From: Pseudomonadota bacterium
Lineage (GTDB): Bacteria; Pseudomonadota; Gammaproteobacteria; Burkholderiales; Gallionellaceae
DNA length: 64,000 nucleotides
Direction: 5' to 3'
Assembly: GCA_021787435.1 (NCBI GenBank)
Contig: JAJYLY010000009.1
Location: 28,865-92,864 of the forward strand
The translations under genes and the position numbers were made by a program. The notes below the pieces were generated by a model. It had not been told where the DNA came from. It made no database searches and worked only from the letters and a program-made list of their open reading frames with translations. Below, piece by piece: positions 41,371 to 49,864 of the stretch; position 1 is the stretch's first letter; each line of letters opens with the position of its first letter.

Positions 41371-43111
41371 GCCAAGCCAGGCCCAGTGACCAGCCTATGG
41401 AAAACAGCATGAAGCCTGTGCTTTTCGATTCGCTCTTCAAGGTCGCAATGGTCGAAAGACAGGGCGTGTAGATCAGCGTGAACAGCATGAAGCTGTAGGC
41501 CTGTACCCAGTCGAGTTGGTGGGACAGGGCGCTGGAGAGTGCGGAGCCGGTGAGGCCGTAGATTACGGCAAGCGAACCGATGACGATTTCCTTTGCGATG
41601 AAGCCGAAGATCAGCGCAATGGTGAGCTGTTCGTTTATGCCTATAGGCGCGAAGACAGGATGCAGCAGGTGGCCTATCATCCCCGAAAGCGTATTCGCAC
41701 TTGCAGGCGCAGCAGAAAAGGGCAGGTGGGTCAAGAGCCAGACCAGCACGACGCCAGCGATGATGAAGGTCGTCGCGCGGTTCAGGAAATGCCTGACTTC
41801 CAGCCAACCCCTGAGCACCATCTGGCGCAGGGTCGGAAAGCGATACGGCGGCAGTTCGAGCACGAAAGGTTCGCTGTTGGCAAATCTTCCCTTGAACAGC
41901 ATTGCGGTAAGGATGGCGGAAGTGAAGCTGAACAGATACAGTGAGAACAATACCAGCGGTGCTGCATGGGGTGAGAACAGCGCCGCGATGATGAAGACGA
42001 ACACCTGCAGACGCGCGGAGCACAGCGAGAACGGGATCACCAGCATGGTCAAAAGGCGTATCGCGCGCGAGCGCATAACGCGGGTTCCCATCAGTGCCGG
42101 CACATTGCAACCGAAGCCCATCAGGAGCATCACGAAGCCGCGCCCGTCTAGCCCCATTTTTGCCATCAGTGCATCCATCAGGAAAGCCGCGCGCGACAGA
42201 TAGCCGCTGTCTTCTACGATGGCCATCAATAGAAAGAACAGCACGATCACAGGCACGAATGCTGCGACTGTCGCGATGCCGTTGTAGATGCCATCCAGAA
42301 GCAGGCCCTGCAGAACCTGTGGCAGGCTGGTCAGCATGGGGTTTAACAGAGCTTCCCGCACCCAGGAAAGCCCCGTTGTGATGCCGCCTTGCAGCGGCTG
42401 GCTAAAAAAGAAGATGCCTTGGAACAGAAGATACATGATGCCGAAAAATATCGGCAGACCGAGCACGGGATGCAGCATCACGCGGTCGAGTTTTTCGGTG
42501 AGGTTGTCTGGCAGGCGTGCGGGGATTTGCACCGCCTGTTTCAGCACGCGCGCCATCTGGGTTTCGATCTGTTCATCCAGTTCGAGCTGGCTCTGCAGTT
42601 CCTCCTTCATGCCAGGCGTTGGGTAGCGCAGCGCACGGGTGATGGTCTGCAAAGCTTCCGGGTAGCCAGAGCCGTATTTTGCGCTGATCTGGAAGACCGG
42701 CATTTCCAGCAGTTCCGCCATTTTTCTGGTGTCTATACTGATGCCGAATTTTTTGGCCTCGTCGTTCATGTTGAGCAGCACGACGATGTTGATGCTTAAC
42801 GCCTTGAGTTGCAGCAGGAGGCTCATCTGACGCTCGATCTGGCTGGCATTGAGTATCACCAGTGCCAGGTCGGGAACGTTGTCGTGCAGGAAATGGCGCA
42901 CCACCTGTTCGTCGTCGGAAAAGCCGTGCAGATCGTAGATGCCAGGCAGGTCGATGATTTCAACCATGTCTGAGCCCAGCAGAATTTTTCCACTGAGCAG
43001 TTCGACTGTGATGCCGGGCCAGTTCCCTACCCTTGCGGAGCCACCTGTCATGCGGTTGAACAGCGTGGATTTACCGGTGTTTGGCATACCCAGCAAGGCG
43101 ATGCGCTTCAT
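41324..43111 (-). CDS. feoB: Ferrous iron transporter B
   Basis: 595 residues. An N-terminal G-protein domain (G1 GMPNTGKST, G2-region NWPGITVE, G3 DLPGIYDL, G4 LNMNDE) and a membrane domain with about eight helices and Gate motifs. NVPALMGTRVMRSRAIRLLTMLVIPFSLCSARL is the core gate region (positions of Cys shared with the family). It is shorter than the 770-residue E. coli protein but within the range of compact FeoB forms. It overlaps feoA by four bases upstream and the 3' end of ftsB by 47 bases (antiparallel). It imports Fe(II) across the inner membrane. Confidence 0.95.
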   Translation of the reverse strand: MKRIALLGMPNTGKSTLFNRMTGGSARVGNWPGITVELLSGKILLGSDMVEIIDLPGIYDLHGFSDDEQVVRHFLHDNVPDLALVILNASQIERQMSLLLQLKALSINIVVLLNMNDEAKKFGISIDTRKMAELLEMPVFQISAKYGSGYPEALQTITRALRYPTPGMKEELQSQLELDEQIETQMARVLKQAVQIPARLPDNLTEKLDRVMLHPVLGLPIFFGIMYLLFQGIFFFSQPLQGGITTGLSWVREALLNPMLTSLPQVLQGLLLDGIYNGIATVAAFVPVIVLFFLLMAIVEDSGYLSRAAFLMDALMAKMGLDGRGFVMLLMGFGCNVPALMGTRVMRSRAIRLLTMLVIPFSLCSARLQVFVFIIAALFSPHAAPLVLFSLYLFSFTSAILTAMLFKGRFANSEPFVLELPPYRFPTLRQMVLRGWLEVRHFLNRATTFIIAGVVLVWLLTHLPFSAAPASANTLSGMIGHLLHPVFAPIGINEQLTIALIFGFIAKEIVIGSLAVIYGLTGSALSSALSHQLDWVQAYSFMLFTLIYTPCLSTIATLKSESKSTGFMLFSIGWSLGLAWLTSFAFYQGARALGY

Positions 43112-43338
43112 GGCTTGCGTACCTCTATCTTGGTGGCCTCATTGCGTCTCAGTAAGATGTCGGTTGTACCTATCCTGACCTGCAGCGGACCGGAAAAGCT
43201 GGCTTTTCTGATGAGCTCGATCTGTTTTCCGTTGCGAAATCCCAATGCGAGCAAACGTTGGTGCAGCGCTTCTTCGGCGTGTATCGAAACGATGGTGGCA
43301 ATGTCGCCTGTTTGCAGTGCGGCGAGTGTGTCGGACAT
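43108..43338 (-). CDS. feoA: Ferrous iron transport protein A
   Basis: 76 residues, SH3-like FeoA domain: TLAALQTGDIATIVSIHAEE, HQRLLALGFRNGKQIELIRK, LQVRIGTTDILLRRNEATKIEV. It precedes feoB with a four-base overlap (ATGA type). It is divergent from dapA across a 157-bp region in which no convincing Fur box was seen. Confidence 0.93.
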   Translation of the reverse strand: MSDTLAALQTGDIATIVSIHAEEALHQRLLALGFRNGKQIELIRKASFSGPLQVRIGTTDILLRRNEATKIEVRKP

Positions 43339-43495
43339 AAGGTGGCTCGATCAACTGGGGGTTGTCATTTTACAGGATTCGACGTTTGCCGCACTGTGCT
43401 TTGCAGCGGCAACAATTATCTTCCGTCAATTCGGGCGGTATATTTGCCTTGCCTGTTAGGTTAGAATGTAGGCTTGTCAATAATCGAGAATCAAA

Positions 43496-44377
43496 ATGAT
43501 CAAGGGTAGTATTGTTGCAATCGTAACCCCCATGCTTGAGGATGGCAGCCTGGATTTGCCGTCGTTTCGCACACTGATAGATTTTCATATCGGACAGGGG
43601 ACGGATGGCATCGTGGTGGTCGGAACCACGGGCGAATCTCCTACGGTGGATGTGGAAGAGCACGAGTTGCTGATTGCCGAAGCGGTCAAACATGCGCATG
43701 GTCGCATACCCATCATCGCCGGAACAGGTGCTAACTCGACCAAGGAGGCGATTGAGCTCGCGGCATTTTCAAAGCGTGCGGGAGCTGATGCATCGCTTTC
43801 TGTCGTGCCTTATTACAACAAACCGACTCAGGAAGGTTTGTATCTGCATTTTAAGGCCATTGCCGAAGCGGTGGACATGCCGCATATCCTGTATAACGTT
43901 CCCGGCCGCACGGTCGCGGATATTGGCAACGATACAGTGTTGCGCCTGGCCGGAATTCCCAACATCGTGGGCATCAAGGATGCGACAGGAAATATCGAAA
44001 GGGGCAGCGACCTGTTGCAGCGCGCTCCCCGGAATTTCGCTGTGTACAGCGGAGACGATGCGAGCACGCTGGCGCTGATGATGCTGGGTGCGCATGGCTC
44101 GATTTCCGTCACAGCCAATGTGGCGCCGAAACTGATGCACCAGATGTGCATGGCAGCACTGGAAGGCGATGTGGCGCGTGCGCGTGAAATCAATTTCCGC
44201 CTGCTGGGTCTGCATCGCAAGCTGTTCGTCGAGGCAAATCCGATCCCGGTGAAATGGGCTGTGGCACGCTTGGGGCTGATGAAAAATACCCTGCGTCTGC
44301 CCCTGACGCCATTGTCGCCTTCGGTTTATGGCGTGATCGAACAAGCCATGCTTGAAGCTGGCGTACTTACACAATAG
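43496..44377 (+). CDS. dapA: 4-hydroxy-tetrahydrodipicolinate synthase
   Basis: 293 residues. First committed step of lysine/DAP synthesis, condensing aspartate semialdehyde with pyruvate. [43 protein letters not shown] (catalytic Tyr) and GIKDATGN (Schiff-base Lys) are present. It is followed after 13 bases by bamC, the normal order in proteobacteria. Confidence 0.97.
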   Translation: MIKGSIVAIVTPMLEDGSLDLPSFRTLIDFHIGQGTDGIVVVGTTGESPTVDVEEHELLIAEAVKHAHGRIPIIAGTGANSTKEAIELAAFSKRAGADASLSVVPYYNKPTQEGLYLHFKAIAEAVDMPHILYNVPGRTVADIGNDTVLRLAGIPNIVGIKDATGNIERGSDLLQRAPRNFAVYSGDDASTLALMMLGAHGSISVTANVAPKLMHQMCMAALEGDVARAREINFRLLGLHRKLFVEANPIPVKWAVARLGLMKNTLRLPLTPLSPSVYGVIEQAMLEAGVLTQ

Positions 44378-44390
44378 TCAGGGAAAGAAT

Positions 44391-45500
44391 ATGAAAGTTT
44401 TGCATCTTGGTATCTGCGTTGTTGTGCTTGTTTCTCTGGCGGGTTGTAGTGCGATGGGTTTGGGCAGCAAGCCGATCGATTACAAAGCGGGTGCAGGGCA
44501 GGTGCCGTCGATTGAAGTGCCGCCTGGTTTGACGGCTCCTGTGACGGATGACACCTACAAGGTAGAGGGTGCTGAAGGTGAGTCTGTCGCAACCTATTCC
44601 TCCTATGCCAAAGATAAGGGCGCGACTGCAGTAGAGCAACACAGGAGTGCTGAACCGGCTCCGGCAGTGTTGGCACCCGTCAAGGGCGTGAGCCTCGAAC
44701 GCGATGGGACCCAGCGCTACCTGAAGGTGGATGAACCGGCAGAAAAAGTCTGGCCTGTGGTCAAATCGTTCGTGAATGAAGCGGGTTTCAAGGTCCAGAA
44801 TGAAGATCAGGCAGCCGGCATCATCGAAACGGACTGGACAGAAAATCGTGCGCGGGACAACAAGGACAGCGGCATTCTTACCAGGATATTCAACGGCCTT
44901 TTCTCGACCGGCGAGCGTGACCGGTATCGAATCCGCCTAGAGCGTTCCAAGGATGGCACGAGCACCAATGTCTATGTCACCCATTACGGTAAGGAAGAAG
45001 TGCTGGATTCCACGGGTACGACGACCAACTGGCAGTCCCGCCCGAATGATCCCGAGATGGAGGCGGAGATGCTGCAGCGCCTGATGGTGCGTTTTGGCGT
45101 CAATCCGGCCGAGGCGGCTGTCGCGACAGCACAGGGAGGACCTGCGGCTTCCGGATCTGCTAATCTGGTGCAGATTTTTGACGGCAGCAGCATCATCGTG
45201 ATCAACGACGCGTTTGACAAGAGCTGGCGCAGAGTCGGACTTGCGATAGAAAAAACCGGTCTGGTTGTTGAAGACAAGGACAGGGAAAAAGGCATCTACT
45301 ATGTGCACACGCCCGTGGCAAAGAGCGGCTGGCTACAAAAGCTTGAGTTCTGGAAGGATGAGGATACAGCCCAGCATTTTCGGGTTAATGTCAAAGACAA
45401 CGGAGCCTCATGTGACGTTTCCATGGCCGATATGAATGGCGAAAGCAGCAATGAGGCACGCCAACAGCTTGAGGCTATCTACAAGAATATCAATCAATAG
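44391..45500 (+). CDS. bamC: Outer-membrane assembly lipoprotein BamC (NlpB)
   Basis: 369 residues. Lipobox LAGC (CVVVLVSLAGCSAMGLG), then an unstructured N-terminal segment that binds BamD in E. coli (IDYKAGAGQVPSIEVPPGLT), and two helix-grip domains (LKVDEPAEKVWPVVKSFVNE and INDAFDKSWRRVGLAIEKTG). Start at 44391, where the signal peptide begins. Confidence 0.92.
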   Translation: MKVLHLGICVVVLVSLAGCSAMGLGSKPIDYKAGAGQVPSIEVPPGLTAPVTDDTYKVEGAEGESVATYSSYAKDKGATAVEQHRSAEPAPAVLAPVKGVSLERDGTQRYLKVDEPAEKVWPVVKSFVNEAGFKVQNEDQAAGIIETDWTENRARDNKDSGILTRIFNGLFSTGERDRYRIRLERSKDGTSTNVYVTHYGKEEVLDSTGTTTNWQSRPNDPEMEAEMLQRLMVRFGVNPAEAAVATAQGGPAASGSANLVQIFDGSSIIVINDAFDKSWRRVGLAIEKTGLVVEDKDREKGIYYVHTPVAKSGWLQKLEFWKDEDTAQHFRVNVKDNGASCDVSMADMNGESSNEARQQLEAIYKNINQ

Positions 45501-45508
45501 ATATTCCA

Positions 45509-45526
45509 GCCCCGCCAAAGCGGGGC
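45509..45526 (+). promoter_or_regulatory. GC-rich hairpin before the metallo-hydrolase gene
   Basis: A perfect 7-bp stem (GCCCCGC / GCGGGGC) with loop CAAA, immediately 5' of the AGGAG Shine-Dalgarno of the next gene. No T-tract follows, so it is a weak terminator at best; it may affect mRNA processing or translation. Confidence 0.4.
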
Positions 45527-45536
45527 AGGAGTTCAG

Positions 45537-46304
45537 ATGAGATTTGCATCATTGGGTAGCGGCAGTGAAGGAAATGCGCTGCTGGTATGCGCGGGAGGAA
45601 CCTATGTGCTGCTGGACTGCGGATTCAGTCTGAAGGACAGCATCGCGCGTATGGCCCGCTTGGATGTGATGCCGGAGCAGTTGAGCGGCATCCTGGTGAC
45701 GCACGAGCATGGCGATCATATCGGCGGAGTTGCGCGTCTGGCGCGCAGTTTTGATCTACCGGTGTGGTTGACGCACGGTACGCTGAGAAGCCAGCCTAAA
45801 GCCTTTGCCGGTATTTCTGCGCTGCATGAAATTGATCCACATGGCGTGTTTTCCATACGTGATATGGAGATCCTCCCTTATCCTGTGCCGCACGATGCGG
45901 CAGAGCCTGTGCAATTCGTCTTTGGTGATGGGACCAAGCGCCTGGGTGTATTGACCGATGTGGGTTGCAGCACGCCGCATATCGAAGCGATGCTGAGCGG
46001 TTGTGATGCGCTGGTTCTCGAAAGCAACCACGATGCGGGCATGCTGATGAACGGGGACTATCCTTACAGCCTCAAGCAGCGCGTAGGTGGGCGGTTTGGG
46101 CATTTGAGCAATCAGGAATCAGCGGCTATTCTGGTCAAGCTGAACACAGATCGTTTGCAGCATCTTGTTGCGGCTCACCTTAGTAGCAGAAACAATACCC
46201 CTGAGCTTGCGATCGAGGCGTTAAGCGCGGCATTGGGTTGTGAAAAAAGCTGGGTGGGAGTGGCAACGCAAGAGACGGGGTTTGACTGGCGAGAAATAGT
46301 TTAA
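45537..46304 (+). CDS. WalJ/YycJ-like MBL-fold metallo-hydrolase
   Basis: 255 residues. Metallo-beta-lactamase fold with the metal motif VTHEHGDHIGGVARL, the start MRFASLGSGSEGNALLVCAG typical of the YycJ/WalJ group, and a DxGxS-like LTDVGCSTPHIEAML followed by ESNHDAGML and HLSSRNNTPELA. Members of this group are predicted nucleases or phosphodiesterases. It lies downstream of bamC with 36 bases between. Confidence 0.9.
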   Translation: MRFASLGSGSEGNALLVCAGGTYVLLDCGFSLKDSIARMARLDVMPEQLSGILVTHEHGDHIGGVARLARSFDLPVWLTHGTLRSQPKAFAGISALHEIDPHGVFSIRDMEILPYPVPHDAAEPVQFVFGDGTKRLGVLTDVGCSTPHIEAMLSGCDALVLESNHDAGMLMNGDYPYSLKQRVGGRFGHLSNQESAAILVKLNTDRLQHLVAAHLSSRNNTPELAIEALSAALGCEKSWVGVATQETGFDWREIV

Positions 46305-46491
46305 TGCCGCAAGGGTATTCCCGCGAAACAACGGAGCTAAAGTTCCTGTTTCTAAATAAATCAGGATTGAGCAACAAGGCCGCAAGCCTGCAAGGGACTT
46401 TCCTCGGAATATAGGGTGATGAATCGCTTATTCCTGAATGAAGGGTTTTTACCTAAAAACTATAGTCGCGCGCTGCGCTGGTTATTTTGAG
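46305..46491. other. Unassigned 187-bp intergenic region with several short inverted repeats
   Basis: No gene was seen. Several short complementary blocks are visible (CCTG/CAGG, GGC/GCC and GGAATA/TATTCC pairs), and the sequence ends near a strong terminator for the opposite strand. A small structured RNA is possible but no known riboswitch or sRNA consensus was recognised. Confidence 0.3.
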
Positions 46492-46527
46492 CAATAAAAA
46501 AGCCGACTTGCGTCGGCTTTTTTATTG
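46492..46527 (-). terminator. Terminator of the Ala/Pro lipoprotein gene
   Basis: A 16-bp inverted repeat (AAAAAAGCCGAC / GTCGGCTTTTTT core) with a four-base loop and T-runs on both strands. It lies 15 bases after the lipoprotein stop and may also work for the plus strand. Confidence 0.9.
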
Positions 46528-46542
46528 TTTTGATGCCTGAAA

Positions 46543-46767
46543 TTACTTGGCAGCAGGAGCTGCGTCAGCAGCAGGAGCTGCGGCAGGAGCAGAAGCAGCA
46601 TCAGCAGCAGGTGCAGCAGCAGGTGCAGAAGCTGCGTCAGCAGCAGGTGCAGGTGCAGCAGGAGCTTCAGCAGCAGGAGCTGGAGCAGCAGGAGCTTCGG
46701 CGGCTTTTTCGCCGCAAGCAGTCAAAGCAAGAGCCAGCAGAGCGGCAACAAGAGCGGATAATTTCAT
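46543..46767 (-). CDS. Small Ala/Pro/Asp-repeat lipoprotein
   Basis: 74 residues. Lipoprotein signal MKLSALVAALLALALTAC (lipobox LTAC) followed only by low-complexity repeats: two 10-residue EAPAAPAPAA-type units, then 12-residue PAADAASAPAAA units, ending AAPAAK. A good AGGAA site precedes the ATG. The codons are repetitive (GCTGC/GCAGC), so the length may vary by slippage. An envelope spacer or adhesive role is only a guess. Two out-of-frame Gln- or Ala-rich open frames on the other strand are shadows. Confidence 0.75.
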   Translation of the reverse strand: MKLSALVAALLALALTACGEKAAEAPAAPAPAAEAPAAPAPAADAASAPAAAPAADAASAPAAAPAADAAPAAK

Positions 46768-46946
46768 GGTCTTTTCCTCGGGTAACGTTGATAAAATAAA
46801 AAATCTGTTCGACTCAGCCTTTGTGGATTTCAAAGTCAAGGTCGCGGCATTCTAACAGTAAATAAAAAAAAATCCAGTAGTAATCAGCTTTTTAATCGGG
46901 TCTTTTTACAAGTTTAATCAGCTTGGAGTGTTGGATATCGACCTTT

Positions 46947-48080
46947 TTAAATGAGGCGGAGGTAGCCGTCCTGATGCCATTGATAAAGTATTTCTGAGAG
47001 CTCTTCGGAACAGGCGGCCATCGCGGGCAATTCACGCTCGTCTGCAAGCTGGCGCAAAACGGAATAATCTTCATCCGATACCGAAGTCGATTCACCGTTC
47101 ATGAAAACAGTATTGCTTTTGCACAGCATCTGGCTCTTCAAGTCGAGCATCACGCCGCTGCCTTTCAGATGCGATATGAACTTTTTCAGGCTTAGCGGGC
47201 GCTCAGGGGGAGTGAAATAAACATGCGTCTTGGGTTCGCTCAAATAACACCCCAAAAAATTCGCGATGTCATCTTTGTCCCATCGCACCTGCTTGATTAT
47301 GGAAGCCACTTGCTTCAGCATGGCCGGACTGATTTCGGAAGGATGTTTTTGTGTCTTCAGATCCGGGTCGGCGTACATGCCTTCTATGCAGATTCTATCC
47401 TGCAGATAGATCAGGAACTGTTCGGCAAGTTCCTGATATGCCGGGGTGCGGAATCCGATCGAATAGGTCATGCAGTCGTCTTCTGCAATGCCGTGGTGCG
47501 CGCAGTGAGGTGGCAGATACAGCATGTCGCCAGGAGCCAGCACCCATTCCTGTTCAGGCTTGAAGCGATTCAGGATGCGCAACGGCGCGCCTTCAATCAG
47601 CGTGCGGTCTTGCTGGGTGGAAATCTGCCAGCGTCTGTGTCCCATGCCCTGCAGCAGGAATACATCGTAGGAATCGAAATGTGGCCCCACGCCGCCGCCT
47701 TTGGGAGCATAGCTGATCATCAGATCATCCAGACGGGCATGCGGAATGAAGCTGAATGCCTTGAGCAGTTCTGCCGCTGACTTTAGATGATGATTCACGC
47801 CCTGCACTAGCACAGTCCAGTGGATTTTATTCAGGCCTTTGAAATTTTTCGCCGTGAAGGGCGAGTGCTGCAGCTCATATTCACCCTGCCGCTGTGTCAC
47901 GAGGCGCGCCTGCACGTCATCCGTGCAGGCCAGTTCGATCAGATGTTTAGGGCTTAGCAGTCCGGAAAATCCGGGCAGGGCGCCGCGTATCAGCAGCGGC
48001 TTCTTTTGCCAGTAATCGCGCAAAAATTCCTGAATTCCAAGCGGGCCCAGCAGAGTAGGTGGTGTTTTCATACGCAGCAT
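46947..48080 (-). CDS. Cupin-type 2-oxoglutarate oxygenase, ribosomal protein uL16 arginine hydroxylase-like
   Basis: 377 residues. JmjC/cupin fold of the YcfD/RoxA (MINA/NO66) type: N-terminal FLRDYWQKKPLLIRGALPGF, iron ligands HFD in GGGVGPHFDSYDVFLLQG and the second His in PPHCAHHGIAEDDCMTYSIGFR. The helical and winged-helix C-terminal part matches RoxA length. E. coli YcfD hydroxylates Arg81 of uL16. The start at 48080 has AAGG upstream; the Met at 48071 is an alternative. Divergent from the SlyD-like gene. Confidence 0.9.
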   Translation of the reverse strand: MLRMKTPPTLLGPLGIQEFLRDYWQKKPLLIRGALPGFSGLLSPKHLIELACTDDVQARLVTQRQGEYELQHSPFTAKNFKGLNKIHWTVLVQGVNHHLKSAAELLKAFSFIPHARLDDLMISYAPKGGGVGPHFDSYDVFLLQGMGHRRWQISTQQDRTLIEGAPLRILNRFKPEQEWVLAPGDMLYLPPHCAHHGIAEDDCMTYSIGFRTPAYQELAEQFLIYLQDRICIEGMYADPDLKTQKHPSEISPAMLKQVASIIKQVRWDKDDIANFLGCYLSEPKTHVYFTPPERPLSLKKFISHLKGSGVMLDLKSQMLCKSNTVFMNGESTSVSDEDYSVLRQLADERELPAMAACSEELSEILYQWHQDGYLRLI

Positions 48081-48210
48081 TATAGCGCCTTGGGCTTTTC
48101 ATCCGGCAGTCTAAAAAATTTAATTAGCTGTAGGCGCGCAATGTGTTTAAAATGATCCGGCAAATTTTAGCTGTCATCTGACGCTGCACAAAATTTTATG
48201 GGGAATGCCA

Positions 48211-48702
48211 ATGAAGATCGAAAAAGACTCTGTCGTATCGCTGCGTTATGAATTGATCAACACCGGTGGGGATGGCGAGATCATCGAAAAGGTTGATGAG
48301 CCAATCAGCTATCTGCATGGCGGATATGACGGCATCTTTCCGTTGGTCGAGGAAGCGCTGCATGGCAAGACCGTGGGCGATAAATGCAGCGTCACGCTAA
48401 AGCCGGATGATGCCTTTGGCGAATATGAGCATGCACTGGTCGAAGTCGAAGCGCGCAGCTCATTCCCCGATGATGTGGCAGTCGGCATGCAGTTTGAGGG
48501 CGCGCCTGAAGACTCCGACGATGAAGATTTCGTCCTGTATACCGTCGTGGATCTGACAGACGACGAAGTGACCGTGGACGGCAACCATCCGCTGGCCGGC
48601 AAGACGCTCACATTCAATTGCACGGTCACGGATGTGCGCCAGGCGACAGAAGAGGAGTTGGAGCATGGCCATGTGCACGATGAGGGCGGCCATCTGCACT
48701 AG
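48211..48702 (+). CDS. slyD: SlyD-like FKBP-type peptidyl-prolyl isomerase
   Basis: 163 residues. An FKBP domain with an inserted-in-flap chaperone domain: KDSVVSLRYELINTGGDGEII, ISYLHGGYDGIFPLVEEALHGKTVGDKCSVTLKPDDAFGEY, and the C-terminal GNHPLAGKTLTFNCTVTDVRQAT. The short His-rich tail (EHGHVHDEGGHLH) suggests metal binding, as in E. coli SlyD. The ATG at 48211 has GGGGAA at good distance; the ATG at 48205 is an alternative. The last 77 bases overlap the opposite-strand gene. Confidence 0.92.
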   Translation: MKIEKDSVVSLRYELINTGGDGEIIEKVDEPISYLHGGYDGIFPLVEEALHGKTVGDKCSVTLKPDDAFGEYEHALVEVEARSSFPDDVAVGMQFEGAPEDSDDEDFVLYTVVDLTDDEVTVDGNHPLAGKTLTFNCTVTDVRQATEEELEHGHVHDEGGHLH

Positions 48703-49771
48703 CCAATAGTTTTTCTGTAAGCCACGCGCCAATCTGATTTATGCCGGTTGCTGACACGGTCTGAGGTGCCGGCATATGCCAGAGCTGCTCGAGTTCGCTT
48801 TGCATATCACCTCGAAGCAGTTCGCCATGAGCGATCTCGCGACATCTACCATGCTGCTTTAACCATGCAATCAGTGCGGGGGATTCCGGCCAGTCCGGGC
48901 GGCCGACATACAATACGGGAACATTGCAGCATGCCGCTTCCACGAAACTGCCATAGCCTGGCTTGCAGATTAGCGCATCGGAACTTGCCAAGAGATCACT
49001 GAAGGCAAACGGCAGGGATTCGATGACGACCGCATCTGGATGCTCTACCTGCCAGTCAGACTGTACCAGGTAGCGCATGCCTGCTGCTCTCGGCCAGTTC
49101 TCGACGGGCAGCCTTCCTGCAATGCCGCCCATGCTGATCAGCAGCAGTTTTTCATCGCCGGACAGCTTCAGGCGGTGGTTGAGCTCGCCGCGGCGGTTGT
49201 CGCACACCTCGGCGATGGGTGCGACAGGAATCAGGTTGGGAAGATATTCCATCCCCATGCCGGGCGTGGCGCGCAGAAATGCGTCCGCATTGGCGTAGCA
49301 AGACTGTATCTGTGCCGCGATGATTTCATCTTGTTCAGCCAGGATGCAGTAATGCCGGTAGATGTCCGCCCAGTTTAGCGAACATAGCGCGGCGTGCGCT
49401 ATGCCGGCAAGCGCGGCCCCTGCCAGCGGAAGATAGCCTACGTTGGATAATACGAAGTCGGCGCGCAGCGTCTCAAGCAGGCGCGCTTCATTCTTTACGC
49501 GCATAGCCCAGTCCGCGTGGAATGCGCGATACGCGGCCCGGCTTTTTTCGATGTCCACAGCAAGCGGCGATGTCATCGCCATGCCGATATCGCCTTCGCT
49601 TTGCAAATGTGTGAAAGGAATGCGGATGCGCGATTCCAGATAGCGTTCTGCAACCGGCGAACGCACCGTTATGCGCAAGTCGGGGAGCAGCCCATAGAGC
49701 GCGTTCAAAACAGGTGCGGTCTGCGCAACATGGCCGAAACCGTGGCCCGAGATGGAAACGACGAGATGCAT
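48626..49771 (-). CDS. Glycosyltransferase-like (GT-B) protein
   Basis: 381 residues. N-terminal SISGHGFGHVAQTAPVLNAL resembles the glycine-rich opening of GT-B glycosyltransferases and of the N-terminal domain of L-arabinokinases. The C-terminal half has LLISMGGIAGRLP, then SDALICKPGYGSFVEAACCNVPVLYVGRPDWPE, a nucleotide-sugar-binding pattern as in MurG/UGT enzymes. The acceptor is unknown. It is divergent from ovoA (about 90 bases between starts) and overlaps the SlyD-like gene end to end by 77 bases. Confidence 0.75.
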   Translation of the reverse strand: MHLVVSISGHGFGHVAQTAPVLNALYGLLPDLRITVRSPVAERYLESRIRIPFTHLQSEGDIGMAMTSPLAVDIEKSRAAYRAFHADWAMRVKNEARLLETLRADFVLSNVGYLPLAGAALAGIAHAALCSLNWADIYRHYCILAEQDEIIAAQIQSCYANADAFLRATPGMGMEYLPNLIPVAPIAEVCDNRRGELNHRLKLSGDEKLLLISMGGIAGRLPVENWPRAAGMRYLVQSDWQVEHPDAVVIESLPFAFSDLLASSDALICKPGYGSFVEAACCNVPVLYVGRPDWPESPALIAWLKQHGRCREIAHGELLRGDMQSELEQLWHMPAPQTVSATGINQIGAWLTEKLLASADGRPHRAHGHAPTPLLSPGAHP

Positions 49772-49827
49772 GCTGATGATGGAATGAACGGGATGTAATC
49801 ATTTTACGCCAGTCATCCTGATGTGAA

Positions 49828-49836
49828 TGCTAAAAT
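49828..49836 (+). promoter_or_regulatory. Candidate extended -10 for ovoA
   Basis: TG-C-TAAAAT, an extended -10 element, 28 bases upstream of the ovoA start. No good -35 was seen. The inferred leader is short and contains the G-rich ribosome site. Confidence 0.35.
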
Positions 49837-49864
49837 CAGACACATATTTTTCGGGGGGAAAACA

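Noticed and set aside
41265..42110. 281-codon open frame within feoB
   Set aside because: Other frame of the same strand; the His/Arg/Cys-rich composition is typical of out-of-frame high-GC DNA.
43339..43495. Fur box between feoA and dapA
   Set aside because: Only partial matches to the 19-bp Fur consensus (for example around 43475-43498); not enough to call.
46530..46855. Gln-rich and Ala-rich frames on the plus strand
   Set aside because: They are shadows of the GCTGC repeats of the lipoprotein gene, which has a real signal peptide and ribosome site.
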